Counted from the first letter of the stretch, positions 19,801-28,776 are shown. The stretch: DNA of 64,000 bases from Sphingobium bisphenolivorans (GCF_000412635.1 NZ_ASTG01000001.1:186001-250000); one strand, 5' to 3'. Notes: generated by a model from the sequence alone, not told the origin. Numbers and translations are program-made.

Positions 19801-19925
19801 GGGTCGGTATCCGGATATTCCCGGATCGACAGGCTGAGATAACCGACGATGCCGACGATGCAGAGCAGCACGGCGATAACCGCCGCGAAGACCGGGCGAC
19901 GGACGGAAATATCAGACAGCTGCAT
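16821..19925 (-). CDS. RND efflux permease (HAE1 family)
   Basis: A 1034-aa inner-membrane resistance-nodulation-division transporter that exports hydrophobic compounds by proton antiport. It starts MQLSDISVRRPVFAAVIAVL, the family's first transmembrane helix. Two large periplasmic loops alternate with helix bundles. The TM4 motif AFVLAIGLVVDDAIVVLENVYH carries the proton-relay aspartates. The start at 19925 fits homologues; the frame is open for 27 more codons upstream. It follows its adaptor by 10 bp. No outer-membrane channel gene is adjacent, so a TolC-like protein must be encoded elsewhere. Confidence 0.93.
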   Translation of the reverse strand: MQLSDISVRRPVFAAVIAVLLCIVGIVGYLSLSIREYPDTDPPIVSVETGYTGAAASVVETRITQIIEDSVAGVQGIRTITSTSRDGTSAISIEFDPSRDIDSAANDVRDRVGAITEDLPEDALAPEIRKVDADARAILFMVFARPGWTPTQIADYLDRNVIDRFSAIDGVARVNGGGDERPSTRIWLNAEKLAAFGITPGDIEAALRAQNVELPAGRFESKDQNQTLRVERAFSTPEEFAQLVVGRGADGYQVKLGDVARIEQGAENPYTSFRSNGGTGIGVGIVRQSGANTLEVAEKAKALIEELRPNLPPGMKVTIGSDESLFISRAIENVYDTLIEAAILVILVIFLFLGSLRATIIPSITVPICLLATCAVMWLMGLSINLLTLLAFVLAIGLVVDDAIVVLENVYHRIEQGEDPLLASYLGTRQVGFAIISTTLVVCAVFVPVMFLAGQTGLLFRELAIAMIAAIAFSGFISLSLAPMLCSKLLRHSERSRLSRWVDRHFSRLENGYSRLLERVLNRPAAAVVAVGIFLAVAVALFTILPTELAPAEDTGVVEGQVLAPEGTGFDRMKAYMQKIEKDLQPLRDEGQLQVLNVRAPAGFGGGDDFNSGNIIAFLRPWEDRKVTTAEVADTINKILAGQTGVRGNVAPRSGLGRGRGLPVNIVLAGATYEGLVAARDRIMAAAAANPGLINLDSDYKETKPQMRIEVDQQRAGDLGVSASDISQALQTLLGSRRVTTYVDRGEEYRVLVQAEREGRETQADLERINVRSRTGALVPLSSLVTVREVAGPRQLNRYNKLRAVTLSAGLAPGYSLGEALDFLEGQARQSPEVLAIGYRGESQSLRETGGSIWLVFGLTILIVYLLLAAQFESFVHPGVIIATVPLAVAGGVIGLAMMGGSINLYSQIGIVMLVGLAAKNGILIVEFANQLRDEGLEIAQAIRQAATRRLRPILMTSIATVIGAVPLVIRGGAGAAARHSIGVVVVFGVSLATLITLFLIPLLYSRVAGRTVSPQTVSRRLDSALKDSPDAAE

Positions 19926-19935
19926 CGCCGCGATC

Positions 19936-20994
19936 CTAGCCGGCTGCTCGCGCCGCCTGGGCGCTCTTCGCCTCCGGCCTCTCGCCGGGCAGCCGAACAG
20001 GCACACCGTCCGTCAGCTTGACCACGCCTTCCGTAACCACCCGCTCGCCGCCCTTGAGCCCGTCCAGCACCTCCACAAGCCCGTTCTGCCGGACGCCGGT
20101 GGCGACCTTGACCCGTTTGGCCTTGCCGTCCTGCACGATGAAGACGAAGCGCTCCTCCCCGTCGCCGATCACCGCCAGTTCCGGCACGCCGAGCGAGCGG
20201 CGCTCCCGGGCCATGACATTGACGGTCAGCAGCATGCCGGGTTTCAGCGCCCGGTCGGGATTGGGCAGGATGGCGCGTACGCGAACTGCACGGGTGGCGG
20301 GATCGATTACCGGGTCGATGGTGGCGATGGTCCCGGCAAACGGCTTGTCGGGCCAGGCGGCAGACACCGCCTTGATCGGCTGACCTGCCCGGATCAGCGA
20401 CAGGCGAGTCTCCGGAATGGTGAAGTCCAGCTTGATACGCGAGATGTCGCTGACCGTGGCAATGGGCGTGCCCGCCGATATGATGGCGCCAGGTGAAACG
20501 GTGCGAAGGCTGACCCAGCCGGCAAAAGGCGCCCGAATGACGCGGTCGCCGATCGACGCACGGGCGAGTTCGGCATTGGCCTTGGCCGAGCTCGCAAGTG
20601 CGACCTGCTGATCCAGGCTGGCCGTGGTCGCGAAGCCGCGCTGCTTGAGCGCCTGGATGCGTTCAAGCTGCTGCTGCGCTTGGCGCGATTGCGCCTGTGC
20701 CGCCGCCAGTTCCGCCCTTTCCTGCCCAACCGCAAGGGTTGCGATCACCTGCCCGCGCGCGACATAGCCGCCGTCCGCGAAGTTCAGCGAGGTGATGCGT
20801 TCCGTCACCGGCGCGGACAGGATCACCTGTTCGTTGGCGAGCGCGGTGCCCACCGCGCTGACATCATCCGTGAAGGTCCGCGGCCCGACTTGAGAGGCAT
20901 CCACCAAGGCGGCAGGGCGCGCCTTTTTCTCTTCTCCGCCACCGCAAGCAGCGAGCGTGAGCGTTACCAAAAATGAGGGCAGGAGGATACGCAT
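19936..20994 (-). CDS. RND efflux periplasmic adaptor lipoprotein
   Basis: Membrane-fusion protein (352 aa) linking the RND permease to an outer-membrane channel. It has a lipoprotein signal peptide ending in the lipobox LAAC (Cys about residue 17), a biotinyl-lipoyl-like hairpin with the helical coiled coil around residues 90-140 (ELAAAQAQSRQAQQQLERIQ), and a beta-barrel region with AVSAAWPDKPFAGTIATIDP. It is the first gene of the adaptor-permease(-tspO) run. Confidence 0.92.
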   Translation of the reverse strand: MRILLPSFLVTLTLAACGGGEEKKARPAALVDASQVGPRTFTDDVSAVGTALANEQVILSAPVTERITSLNFADGGYVARGQVIATLAVGQERAELAAAQAQSRQAQQQLERIQALKQRGFATTASLDQQVALASSAKANAELARASIGDRVIRAPFAGWVSLRTVSPGAIISAGTPIATVSDISRIKLDFTIPETRLSLIRAGQPIKAVSAAWPDKPFAGTIATIDPVIDPATRAVRVRAILPNPDRALKPGMLLTVNVMARERRSLGVPELAVIGDGEERFVFIVQDGKAKRVKVATGVRQNGLVEVLDGLKGGERVVTEGVVKLTDGVPVRLPGERPEAKSAQAARAAG

Positions 20995-21080
20995 GGGGAA
21001 AATTAGCCGGACTTTCCAAGCGACTCAACCGAGGCATTTGTCGCTAAATGTAACTGCGGGAATGGACGAACGACGCGGCA

Positions 21081-21818
21081 TTATCCGCCAGATGTTGCAT
21101 AGAGTAGAAACTCCACATTGCCTTGCGGACCAGTGATCGGGCTGGTGGTGATCCCTTCGACGCGCCAGCCCTTCGACACCGCCCATTGCGCCGCTTCGTC
21201 ACAGACGCGCTGGTGGATGACGGGATCGCGCACGACGCCGCCTTTCCCCACCTCCTCGCGGCCGGCCTCGAACTGGGGCTTGATCAGGGCGACCAGTTTC
21301 GCGCCGGGACGCGCGAAGGTCAGCGGCCTCTCCAGCACCTTGGCGAGCGAGATGAAGCTCGCGTCGCAGACGATGATATCCACCGCTTCGGGCACATGAT
21401 CAGCCGTGAGGATGCGGGCGCTCGTCTGTTCATGGACGATGACGCGCGGGTCGGAGCGCAGCTTCCAGGCAAGCTGGTTCGTCCCGCTGTCCACCGCATA
21501 GACCCGTTCCGCGCCCTTGGTGAGCAGCACATCGGTGAAGCCGCCGGTCGAACTGCCGACATCGATCGCCACCGCGCCCGCCACATCGATCTGGAAATGA
21601 TCCAGCGCATGGGCGAGCTTGATCCCGCCGCGTGACACCCAGGGATGATCGCGGCCTCTGACGTCCAGTTCGGCATCCTCGGCGATCTGTTGGCCGGCCT
21701 TGTCGATCTTCCGGTCGCCAAGGAACACATGGCCCGCGAGGATGAGCGCCTGCGCGCGTGCCCGGCTTTCCGCAAGACCACGATCGACGAGCAGTTGGTC
21801 CGCACGAATCTTCGCCAT
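21081..21818 (-). CDS. tlyA: TlyA-family rRNA 2'-O-methyltransferase
   Basis: A 245-aa protein with an N-terminal S4 RNA-binding domain (RADQLLVDRGLAESRARAQA) and a C-terminal FtsJ-like SAM domain (AIDVGSSTGGFTDVLL is the SAM motif I). TlyA methylates 16S C1409 and/or 23S C1920 in other bacteria; some members have been described as hemolysins. The conserved VSRGGIKLAHAL block is present. Its ATG overlaps the stop of the DsbD-like gene (TGATG), so it is translationally coupled. Confidence 0.92.
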   Translation of the reverse strand: MAKIRADQLLVDRGLAESRARAQALILAGHVFLGDRKIDKAGQQIAEDAELDVRGRDHPWVSRGGIKLAHALDHFQIDVAGAVAIDVGSSTGGFTDVLLTKGAERVYAVDSGTNQLAWKLRSDPRVIVHEQTSARILTADHVPEAVDIIVCDASFISLAKVLERPLTFARPGAKLVALIKPQFEAGREEVGKGGVVRDPVIHQRVCDEAAQWAVSKGWRVEGITTSPITGPQGNVEFLLYATSGG

Positions 21819-23854
21819 CAGGGTATTAGCGCTATGAGGGTTGCAGGTGTCAGTATCTGCGGCAGGACCTGCGCCTCCTTGCCCGGTGCATACCAGAGGT
21901 AGAGCGGAACGCCCGAGCGGCCCTGCGCTTCGAGGAAGCGGGTGATCGCCGGGTCGGCATTGGTCCAGTCGCCCACCATCACGGTGACGCTGCCTTTCTC
22001 GAAGGCGGCGCGCGTCTCGCTGCGATCGATGGCGGCGGCTTCATTGGCTTTGCAAGTGAGGCACCAGTCGGCGGTGAAATAGAGGAAGACCGGCTTGCCC
22101 GATTGGCGAAGACTGGCGAGCCGCGCCTCATCGAACGCCAGCGTGTCGGCAGTCCGTGACTGCGCCGGAGCACGGACAGGCAGCAAGGTCGCGGCTCCAC
22201 TGAAGAGGAGAATGGCCAGCAGGGCCGTTGCAAGCCCGCCGCGCCGCCCGGACCGCTGCTGCCGTCCAAGCCAGAATAGGAGCAGCGCCAGCGCCGTCGC
22301 CGCAACAATGCCCAGGATCATGGCCGACGTGCCACGCTGCTGCCCCAGCAGCCAGAGCAGCCCAAGCGCCGTCACGAGCATCGGAATGGCGAGGATTTTC
22401 TGCAACCGGCTCATCCACGGACCTGGCTTGGGCAGGCGGGTCCGCAACGGCGGCACGAAGGCCAGCAGCAGGAACGGCAGCGCGAGCCCTAGCCCGAGCC
22501 CCGCGAAGATAGCCAGCGCTGCTGCAATGGGCAGCACCAGCGCGGCACCCATCGCTGCCCCCATGAACGGCCCGGTGCAGGGCGTCGCGACAAACGCGAC
22601 CAGCACGCCAGTCCAGAACGCGCCCGCAGTACCTGCCTTCCCGGCCAGCCTGTCTCCGCCGCCGAATGCGGTCAGTTCGAACAGTCCTGCGAGATTGAGC
22701 GCGATCGCCGTGACCAGCAGCAGCAGCAGCAGAATGATGCGTGGATCCTGCAACTGGAAAGCCCAGCCTACCGCCGCACCTGCCGCTCGCAGCCCCAGCA
22801 GCGCGCCGCCAAGCAGAAGGCAGGTAAGGACGATGCCGGCCGCGTAGGCCACCGCTTCACGGCGGACGGCCCGCTCGTCACCGCCGGCACGAGCGAGCTT
22901 CATTGCCTTCAGTCCAAGGATCGGAAACACACAGGGCATGACGTTGAGCAGAAGTCCGCCCAGCAGCGCGCCGCCGAGAGCGATCAGCGCTGTCCGAACT
23001 GTTCCCGATTGAGGGAGGCTCTCGACAATGCCCGGCGCGGCCTCGATCGAGAAGCCCATATGGTCGCCGGCGCGCAGGATTCCGACAAGCTTGCCGCCGG
23101 AGAAGCCCTGCGCTGCTTCGGTTTCGATCATCAGCCGGTCGCCCTGGCGGCTCACCACCTGCGGGGCGGCGTAGCGCAGCACCTTGTCGGCCAGCGGGAA
23201 AAGATGAACGTCGGCCGCATCGGCACCCGCCGGGAAGGGCACGGACAGGCGAAGACGGCCATTGTCGATCGCATAGCTCGCCCGACTGCCCAGCGGACGC
23301 GGCAGATGACTCCGCCAGGTGTCGAATTGCGCGCGCACCGGCTGCTGCACCGCTCCATCGCCCGCGATCAGCTCAAGCGCCAGGTCACCGCCTTCGGGAA
23401 CGCAGACCTTGTCGGTGCAGGCGAGCCAGTCGGCGCGCACCCGGATAGGCAGACGCGTGCCCGCCGGCACATCAGGGGCGACCGTCAGCTTCGCCAGAAC
23501 GCCATAAGGCCCCTCATAGACATGGTTCATCAGGCCAGCGATCAGCAGGGTTTCAGGCACCGGATAGCGAAGCGGCCCTGCGGTCACGCCCTTCGGCAGC
23601 GTCCATTTGACCGTCATGCCAAGGCCGGCGTCGCCGGGATTTTCCCAATAGCCGTGCCAGCCCGGCTCCGGCCTCATCGAAAAGGCGATCGCAGTGCCCT
23701 GTCCAGGCCTGGGCGACGCGCTTTCCGCCACAAGGATCGCGGCGATGTGCGGAGCGCCGCCGCCGAAAGCACCTTGCACATCTGTCTGTGCTTGCGCCAC
23801 CGTTGGCACAAACATCAGCATCATTGTCATCAGAAGGACATGAAAAATCCGCAT
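21818..23854 (-). CDS. DsbD/ScsB-like thiol:disulfide interchange protein
   Basis: A 678-aa inner-membrane electron carrier that moves reducing power from cytoplasmic thioredoxin to the periplasm. A signal peptide (cleavage after AQA) precedes a ~250-residue periplasmic DsbD-type domain. The central eight-helix CcdA-like part includes NVMPCVFPILGLKAMKLA and FVATPCTGPFMGAAMG, whose cysteines form the membrane redox pair. A C-terminal thioredoxin fold has the WCLTC active site. The layout matches ScsB-like DsbD relatives. A CAG-rich run near 22715 encodes a poly-Leu helix and is not a repeat element. Confidence 0.88.
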   Translation of the reverse strand: MRIFHVLLMTMMLMFVPTVAQAQTDVQGAFGGGAPHIAAILVAESASPRPGQGTAIAFSMRPEPGWHGYWENPGDAGLGMTVKWTLPKGVTAGPLRYPVPETLLIAGLMNHVYEGPYGVLAKLTVAPDVPAGTRLPIRVRADWLACTDKVCVPEGGDLALELIAGDGAVQQPVRAQFDTWRSHLPRPLGSRASYAIDNGRLRLSVPFPAGADAADVHLFPLADKVLRYAAPQVVSRQGDRLMIETEAAQGFSGGKLVGILRAGDHMGFSIEAAPGIVESLPQSGTVRTALIALGGALLGGLLLNVMPCVFPILGLKAMKLARAGGDERAVRREAVAYAAGIVLTCLLLGGALLGLRAAGAAVGWAFQLQDPRIILLLLLLVTAIALNLAGLFELTAFGGGDRLAGKAGTAGAFWTGVLVAFVATPCTGPFMGAAMGAALVLPIAAALAIFAGLGLGLALPFLLLAFVPPLRTRLPKPGPWMSRLQKILAIPMLVTALGLLWLLGQQRGTSAMILGIVAATALALLLFWLGRQQRSGRRGGLATALLAILLFSGAATLLPVRAPAQSRTADTLAFDEARLASLRQSGKPVFLYFTADWCLTCKANEAAAIDRSETRAAFEKGSVTVMVGDWTNADPAITRFLEAQGRSGVPLYLWYAPGKEAQVLPQILTPATLIALIP

Positions 23855-23931
23855 CGGGCCTCTGTTCGCCTGAATGTCAGCGGGCTAGGTCCCCAAACAA
23901 TCGCCGTCAAGGCATGAGGAAATATCCTGCC

Positions 23932-25596
23932 ATGAAGAAAGCCGCCACCGCCGCCCTGCTCCTTGCCTGCTCGCTGCCAGCCGTGGCGCAGGAGCCGAGT
24001 GCGCCCGCCCCCCCGTCGGCCGCTCCAGCCGCGGCGCCCAAGCTGATCGTCGCGATCGCGGTCGATCAGTTTTCCGCCGACCTGTTCAGCGAATATCGGC
24101 AATATTATACCGGTGGCCTAAAGCGCATGACGGAGCAGGGCATCGTCTTCCCGCGCGGCTATCAAAGCCATGCCGCCACGGAAACCTGCCCCGGCCACAG
24201 CACCATCCTGACTGGCGGCCGTCCCTCGCGCACCGGCATCATCGCCAACAACTGGATCGACCAGAGCGCCGCCCGCGCGGACAAGACCATCTATTGCGCG
24301 GAAGATGAAACGCGGGCCGGCAGCGACAGCGACAATTATACGGCCTCGCCTTTACATCTTAAGGTTCCGACGCTGGGCGGCCGGATGAAGATAGCCAACC
24401 CGGCGACGCGCGTGGTTTCAATCGCGGGGAAGGACCGCGCAGCGATCATGATGGCCGGCCCGACCGCCGATCAAGTCTGGTGGCTGAGCGCAAAGGGCTT
24501 CGTCAGCTACAAGGGCACGGCTACACCGCCGCTGGTGGCGAAGGTCAATGAGGTCTTCATCCAGCGCCTAGCCCAGCCCAACCCGGGCTTCGAACTGCCG
24601 CAACAATGCGCGGCAAAGAATTTCCCGGTGCAGGCCGGCAACCGAACGGTGGGCACCGGTCGCTTCGTACGGGAAGCCGGCAACTATAACGGTTTCCGTA
24701 TCTCACCGGAAAATGACGCCATGACGCTCGCCTTCGCCGCGGCTGCGGTCGAAAGCATGTCGCTCGGCAAGCAGGCGCAAACCGACATCCTCTCCATCGG
24801 CCTTTCGGCAACGGATTATATCGGCCACAGCTACGGCACCGAGGGCACGGAAAGCTGCATCCAGATCGACCGCCTCGACCGCGAACTGAGCGCCTTCTTC
24901 GACCGGCTGGACAAGGACGGGATAGACTATGTCGTGGTGCTGACCGCCGATCATGGCGGCCATGACCTGCCCGAGCGGCACCGCATGAACGCGATGCCGA
25001 TGGAGCAGCGCGTGGACAAGGACTTGGCCCCCAAGGCGCTTTCGGAAGCGGTGGCTAAACGGACGGGGATCACCGGCAAGACCCTGATCCTCGGCGACGG
25101 GCCTTCGGGCGACCTCTATCTCGACCGCAGCCTGACGCCCGCGCAACGCGCGAAGGCGGAGGCAGCCGCCCTCTCCATCCTGCGCGCGCATCCGCAGGTA
25201 CAGAGCGTCTTCACCAAGGCCGAGATTGCCGCGACACCCTCCCCTTCCGGGCCGCCGGAAAGCTGGAGCCTGATCCAGGAAGCACGCGCCAGCTTCGATC
25301 CGGCGCGCTCGGGTGATCTGCTGCTGCTCTTGAAGCCGCGCGTCATGTCCATTCCGGAGCAAGCGGCGATGGGTTCGGTCGCGACCCATGGCTCGCCCTG
25401 GGACACGGATCGCCGCGTGCCGATCCTCTTCTGGCGCAAGGGCCTGACCCATTTCGAGCAGCCGCTCGGTGTGGAGACGGTCGACATCATGCCGACGCTG
25501 GCCGCGCTGATCGGCCTGTCCGTCCCCCGTACCGAGATTGACGGCCGTTGCCTCGACCTGATCGCAGGGCCAGCGGACAGCTGCCCCGCGCAGTGA
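23932..25596 (+). CDS. PafA/SPAP-type alkaline phosphatase
   Basis: A 554-aa secreted phosphatase of the type I phosphodiesterase/PafA family, close in form to the Sphingomonas SPAP enzyme that uses threonine instead of serine as nucleophile. A signal peptide ends at AVAQEP. The metal/nucleophile motif is SHAATETCPGHSTILTGG, with the probable nucleophilic Thr in ATET. Later metal ligands are in LSATDYIGHSYG, LTADHGGHD and ATHGSPWDTDRRVPI. The ATG at 23932 begins the signal peptide; one at 23914 is also in frame. A role in phosphate scavenging is likely, but I see no convincing Pho box upstream. Confidence 0.88.
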   Translation: MKKAATAALLLACSLPAVAQEPSAPAPPSAAPAAAPKLIVAIAVDQFSADLFSEYRQYYTGGLKRMTEQGIVFPRGYQSHAATETCPGHSTILTGGRPSRTGIIANNWIDQSAARADKTIYCAEDETRAGSDSDNYTASPLHLKVPTLGGRMKIANPATRVVSIAGKDRAAIMMAGPTADQVWWLSAKGFVSYKGTATPPLVAKVNEVFIQRLAQPNPGFELPQQCAAKNFPVQAGNRTVGTGRFVREAGNYNGFRISPENDAMTLAFAAAAVESMSLGKQAQTDILSIGLSATDYIGHSYGTEGTESCIQIDRLDRELSAFFDRLDKDGIDYVVVLTADHGGHDLPERHRMNAMPMEQRVDKDLAPKALSEAVAKRTGITGKTLILGDGPSGDLYLDRSLTPAQRAKAEAAALSILRAHPQVQSVFTKAEIAATPSPSGPPESWSLIQEARASFDPARSGDLLLLLKPRVMSIPEQAAMGSVATHGSPWDTDRRVPILFWRKGLTHFEQPLGVETVDIMPTLAALIGLSVPRTEIDGRCLDLIAGPADSCPAQ

Positions 25597-25605
25597 GGGA
25601 AAGTT

Positions 25606-25629
25606 CGGGTGGGCCGGTCGGCCCACCCG
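25606..25629. terminator. Bidirectional hairpin between convergent genes
   Basis: A perfect 10-bp stem (CGGGTGGGCC at 25606-25615, GGCCCACCCG at 25620-25629) with a 4-nt loop lies between the converging alkaline phosphatase and serine acetyltransferase genes. The T-tract is weak on both sides (ACGCTTTC on plus). Its location and strength suggest it ends both transcripts. Confidence 0.6.
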
Positions 25630-25636
25630 GACGCTT

Positions 25637-26647
25637 TCAGATATTCTCGCCGACGCCGTCGCGATCCTCTCCCAGCAGCGCGTGAACGCGGTGCGGAGCC
25701 GACACCTCGACGCGGCTCGTCACCTCATAATGGGCCTTAGCCTGGCGGACATTGCTGTCGGCCGGCACGCTGTCGGTCACCCACACATTGCCGCCAATGA
25801 TCGAACGACTGCCGATTATGACCCGCCCCAGGATCGTCGCCCCGGCATAGATCACCACATCATCCTCGATGATCGGATGACGCGGCAGCGCCTTTGCGAG
25901 GCCCCCCTTCTCATCGGCTGGGAAGCTGCGCGCGCCCAGCGTCACGCCCTGGTAGATCCGCACGCGGTCACCGACGATCGCCGTCTCGCCGATCACCACG
26001 CCCGTGCCATGATCGATGAAGAAGCTGTGGCCGATCTTCGCGCCGGGATGGATGTCGATGCCGGTCAGCGAGTGCGCGATCTCCGAAATGACGCGGGCCA
26101 CCAGCGGCGCACCGAGTTCATAGAGCCGATGTGCAAGCCGGTGATGGATAATGGCGAGCATCGAGGGATAGCAGATCAGCACTTCATCGACGCTGCGCGC
26201 CGCCGGATCGCCCAGGAACGCCGCGTCGACATCCGTGTCGAGAAGTTGCCGAAGGCCTGGAAGGCTCTGAGCGAACCCGCCGATGATCCGCGCCGCCTCT
26301 CCATCCACAGCCGAGGCGGACTCGTCCGCCATGGCATAGAGCAGTTCAAGCCGGATCTGCCCGTAGAGACGGCTCAGCACCGTCTGGAGCGTTTCCGCGA
26401 CATAGGCGTCCTCATTATGGATGCGCACGAAGCTGGGACCCAGGCGAAGCGGGAACAGCGCGCCGCAAAGCGAGGACATGATCTTCGCGAGGTTCGCGCG
26501 GGAGGGGAAGGCTTCCGCGCCATATTCGGCGTGATGCTTCTGCTCCTGCCGCCAGCGCGCGCGTATCGTTCCCAGTTCGGACACCAGCCAGTTGAGGTCC
26601 CAATAGCCCCCCTGAAGCCGATCCTTCTCTACTCCGTCTGCCGTCAT
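25637..26647 (-). CDS. cysE: Serine O-acetyltransferase
   Basis: A 336-aa serine acetyltransferase of the longer EpsC type, making O-acetylserine for cysteine synthesis. The C-terminal half is a left-handed beta-helix of hexapeptide repeats (IGHSFFIDHGTGVVIGETA, IYQGVTLGA, IIGGNVWVTDSVP), with the catalytic H in DHGTG. The N-terminal ~150 residues are helical. It is longer than E. coli CysE (273 aa), in line with this subgroup. Confidence 0.92.
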   Translation of the reverse strand: MTADGVEKDRLQGGYWDLNWLVSELGTIRARWRQEQKHHAEYGAEAFPSRANLAKIMSSLCGALFPLRLGPSFVRIHNEDAYVAETLQTVLSRLYGQIRLELLYAMADESASAVDGEAARIIGGFAQSLPGLRQLLDTDVDAAFLGDPAARSVDEVLICYPSMLAIIHHRLAHRLYELGAPLVARVISEIAHSLTGIDIHPGAKIGHSFFIDHGTGVVIGETAIVGDRVRIYQGVTLGARSFPADEKGGLAKALPRHPIIEDDVVIYAGATILGRVIIGSRSIIGGNVWVTDSVPADSNVRQAKAHYEVTSRVEVSAPHRVHALLGEDRDGVGENI

Positions 26648-26737
26648 ATGTGCCTCTTGCTCGATGCAGCCGGCATAACCTGATGGCAGGCGAAGCGATA
26701 AATGAGTTTTGCTTGCCCCCCCGAAGCTTCTCTTTTG

Positions 26738-28069
26738 TCAGCGTCTTTGCCGGGCAGCGGGCACCGGCAGGCAGATTTCCGCGCGCAGCCCGCCCTCCGG
26801 CCGGTTGGCAAGGATGAGCTGCCCCCCTTCCCGCTCGACCGCGCGGGCGACGATCGCGAGGCCGAGGCCCAGGCCGCGCGTGTTACGCTGCCGCGCTTCA
26901 TCCAGCCGGGCGAAGGGTTTGAGCACCTCGTCCAGCTTGTCGCGCGGGATGCCGGGACCATCATCATCGACGCGGATCAGCACCTCGGCATCCTTGCGCA
27001 GCAGGCTGACGCGGGCGCGCTGGCCGTAATGCAGCGCATTGTCGATCAGATTGCCGACCGCCCGCCGCAGCGAGAGCGAACGCACTTCCATCTCCAGATG
27101 GTCAGGACCGTCATAGCTCACATCCTTGCCATGGTCCTGAAAGGCATCGACCACGGTCGCGATCATTACGGCGACGTCGGTGCGAACGGGCGGCTCGCCA
27201 TTCTTCTCCCCGCCAAGGAAGGCCAGGAGGGAGTCGATCATCTCCCCCATTTCTTCCAGATCCGCGCCCATCGCCTCCCGCGCGTCGCTTTCGGACAGGT
27301 TTTCCAGCCGCAATTGCAGTCGGGCTAGCGGCGTGCGCAGGTCATGGCCGACGGCCGCCAACGTTTCCGTGCGTTCGGTGATGAGGCGATGAATCCGCTT
27401 CTGCATCGCATTGAAGGCGCGGATGAGGTTGCGGACGTCGTTCGACCCCGCCTCCTCCACCGTCACCTCCTCACTCAGGCCGATGCGCTCGGTCGCGCGG
27501 GTGAGGTCGCGCAGCGGGCCGAGCGTCCGCCTGATCATGATGCCGCCGACGATCAGCACCGCCAGCACGGGAATGAGGGCAAGCCCCATGCGGCCTAGGG
27601 TGAAGGTCCACTTGCCCCCATTGTGGCGCATACCGAAATAGAGCCAGCTGCCGTCAGCCAGGCGAAGTCCGCCATTAATCTCAGACACGCGCCCCGGCGA
27701 GGCGAGCCGAAGCCACAGGTTCGCCTGCTCCAGCGTCGGTTCCCAGGTCACGATCTGCCGGCGCATCCGCTCCAGGCCCGGCGCCAGCGGCGGCGGCGGC
27801 GGCGAAGCAGGTGTCCAATGGACATCGTAGCGATCGGTAGTCAGCTGAAGCGCCAGCGCGTGCCGCTCTTCGGCGGGTTGTTCCGTCAGCAGCTTGCGGG
27901 CGATCACCAGATGCTCGGCCAGGCGGCGGGCCTCGTCATCCTGCAGCGAAAGATGGCTCGCCCGCTCATAGATCAGTGTGCCGACCGCAAATTCCAGCGT
28001 GACCGTCAGCAGCAGGATCGCGAAGATGCGCCCGACAAGGCTGACGGAGCGGCTGACATTTTTTTTCAA
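26738..28069 (-). CDS. Sensor histidine kinase (EnvZ-like)
   Basis: A 443-aa membrane sensor kinase. Two transmembrane helices (residues ~12-32 and ~165-185) enclose a periplasmic domain of about 130 residues. A HAMP linker is followed by the H-box AAVGHDLRTPLARLQLRLE and a GHKL ATPase domain ending DDGPGIPRDKL and GLGLGLAIVARAVEREGG. The start codon is TTG inside the TTGA overlap with the response regulator stop, so translation is coupled. An A8 run follows the start. The signal is unknown. Confidence 0.9.
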   Translation of the reverse strand: MKKNVSRSVSLVGRIFAILLLTVTLEFAVGTLIYERASHLSLQDDEARRLAEHLVIARKLLTEQPAEERHALALQLTTDRYDVHWTPASPPPPPLAPGLERMRRQIVTWEPTLEQANLWLRLASPGRVSEINGGLRLADGSWLYFGMRHNGGKWTFTLGRMGLALIPVLAVLIVGGIMIRRTLGPLRDLTRATERIGLSEEVTVEEAGSNDVRNLIRAFNAMQKRIHRLITERTETLAAVGHDLRTPLARLQLRLENLSESDAREAMGADLEEMGEMIDSLLAFLGGEKNGEPPVRTDVAVMIATVVDAFQDHGKDVSYDGPDHLEMEVRSLSLRRAVGNLIDNALHYGQRARVSLLRKDAEVLIRVDDDGPGIPRDKLDEVLKPFARLDEARQRNTRGLGLGLAIVARAVEREGGQLILANRPEGGLRAEICLPVPAARQRR

Positions 28070-28776
28070 GCGCGGCTGACTTCCGCATTGAACATATAGC
28101 CGACGCCGCGAACCGTGGTGATCGGGGCGGCCCGGTCCTCCGTCGACAATTTTCGGCGCAGGCGGCTGACCAGTACGTCGATGCTGCGGTCCGAACTGTC
28201 GCCCATGCGGGTGCGCGACAGTTCGATCAGCCGTTCACGCGCGATCACACGCTGGGGGTGGCTGAGGAAGCTGCCGAGCAGGTCGAACTCGGCACCGGTC
28301 AGGTCGACCACGGCCCCGGTCGGCGAACGCAGCTCCCGGCGAGGAAAGTTGACGATCCATCCATCGAACCGGGCTTCATTCTCGCGATGCTCTTCCGGCC
28401 CGCGCTCGACACCGACGCGGCGCAGGATTGCCCGGATGCGGGCTATCAGTTCCCGCGTTCCGAACGGCTTGGGCAGATAATCGTCCGCGCCCAGTTCAAG
28501 GCCAACGATGCGGTCCGTCTCGCTGCCCTTGGCGCTGATGAAGATGATGGGGACGTCGCTCTTCCGACGGATCTGCCGGCAAAGATCGATGCCGTTGGTG
28601 CCTGGCAGCATGACGTCCAGCACGACGAGATCGACCGGTCCTGCCTCGAATGCGACCCACATTTCGGGGCCCGACGAAGCGGGACGAACCTGATAGCCAT
28701 GCTCCTGCAGCGCGCGCGCTGTCAGCGTGCGTAGCGGCGGATCATCCTCTACCAAAATGATGGTGGGCGCGGTCAT
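28066..28776 (-). CDS. OmpR-family response regulator
   Basis: A 236-aa regulator with an N-terminal receiver (acidic E10/D11, phosphoacceptor D54, S81, K103) and a C-terminal winged helix containing SDRSIDVLVSRLRRKLS and TVRGVGYMF. It is the cognate partner of the kinase that overlaps its 3' end. The start at 28776 gives the usual receiver N-terminus; the frame is open to 28887 upstream. It is a close paralogue of the orphan regulator at 32455-33168, with collinear key positions. Confidence 0.92.
   Translation of the reverse strand: MTAPTIILVEDDPPLRTLTARALQEHGYQVRPASSGPEMWVAFEAGPVDLVVLDVMLPGTNGIDLCRQIRRKSDVPIIFISAKGSETDRIVGLELGADDYLPKPFGTRELIARIRAILRRVGVERGPEEHRENEARFDGWIVNFPRRELRSPTGAVVDLTGAEFDLLGSFLSHPQRVIARERLIELSRTRMGDSSDRSIDVLVSRLRRKLSTEDRAAPITTVRGVGYMFNAEVSRA

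Noticed and set aside
22700-22750. CAG-rich repeated stretch resembling a trinucleotide repeat
   Set aside because: It encodes a poly-Leu transmembrane helix in the DsbD-like gene; repetition reflects codon choice.
23855-23931. Pho box upstream of the alkaline phosphatase gene
   Set aside because: Only a single ATGTCAG-like half site is seen; no second repeat at 11-bp spacing.
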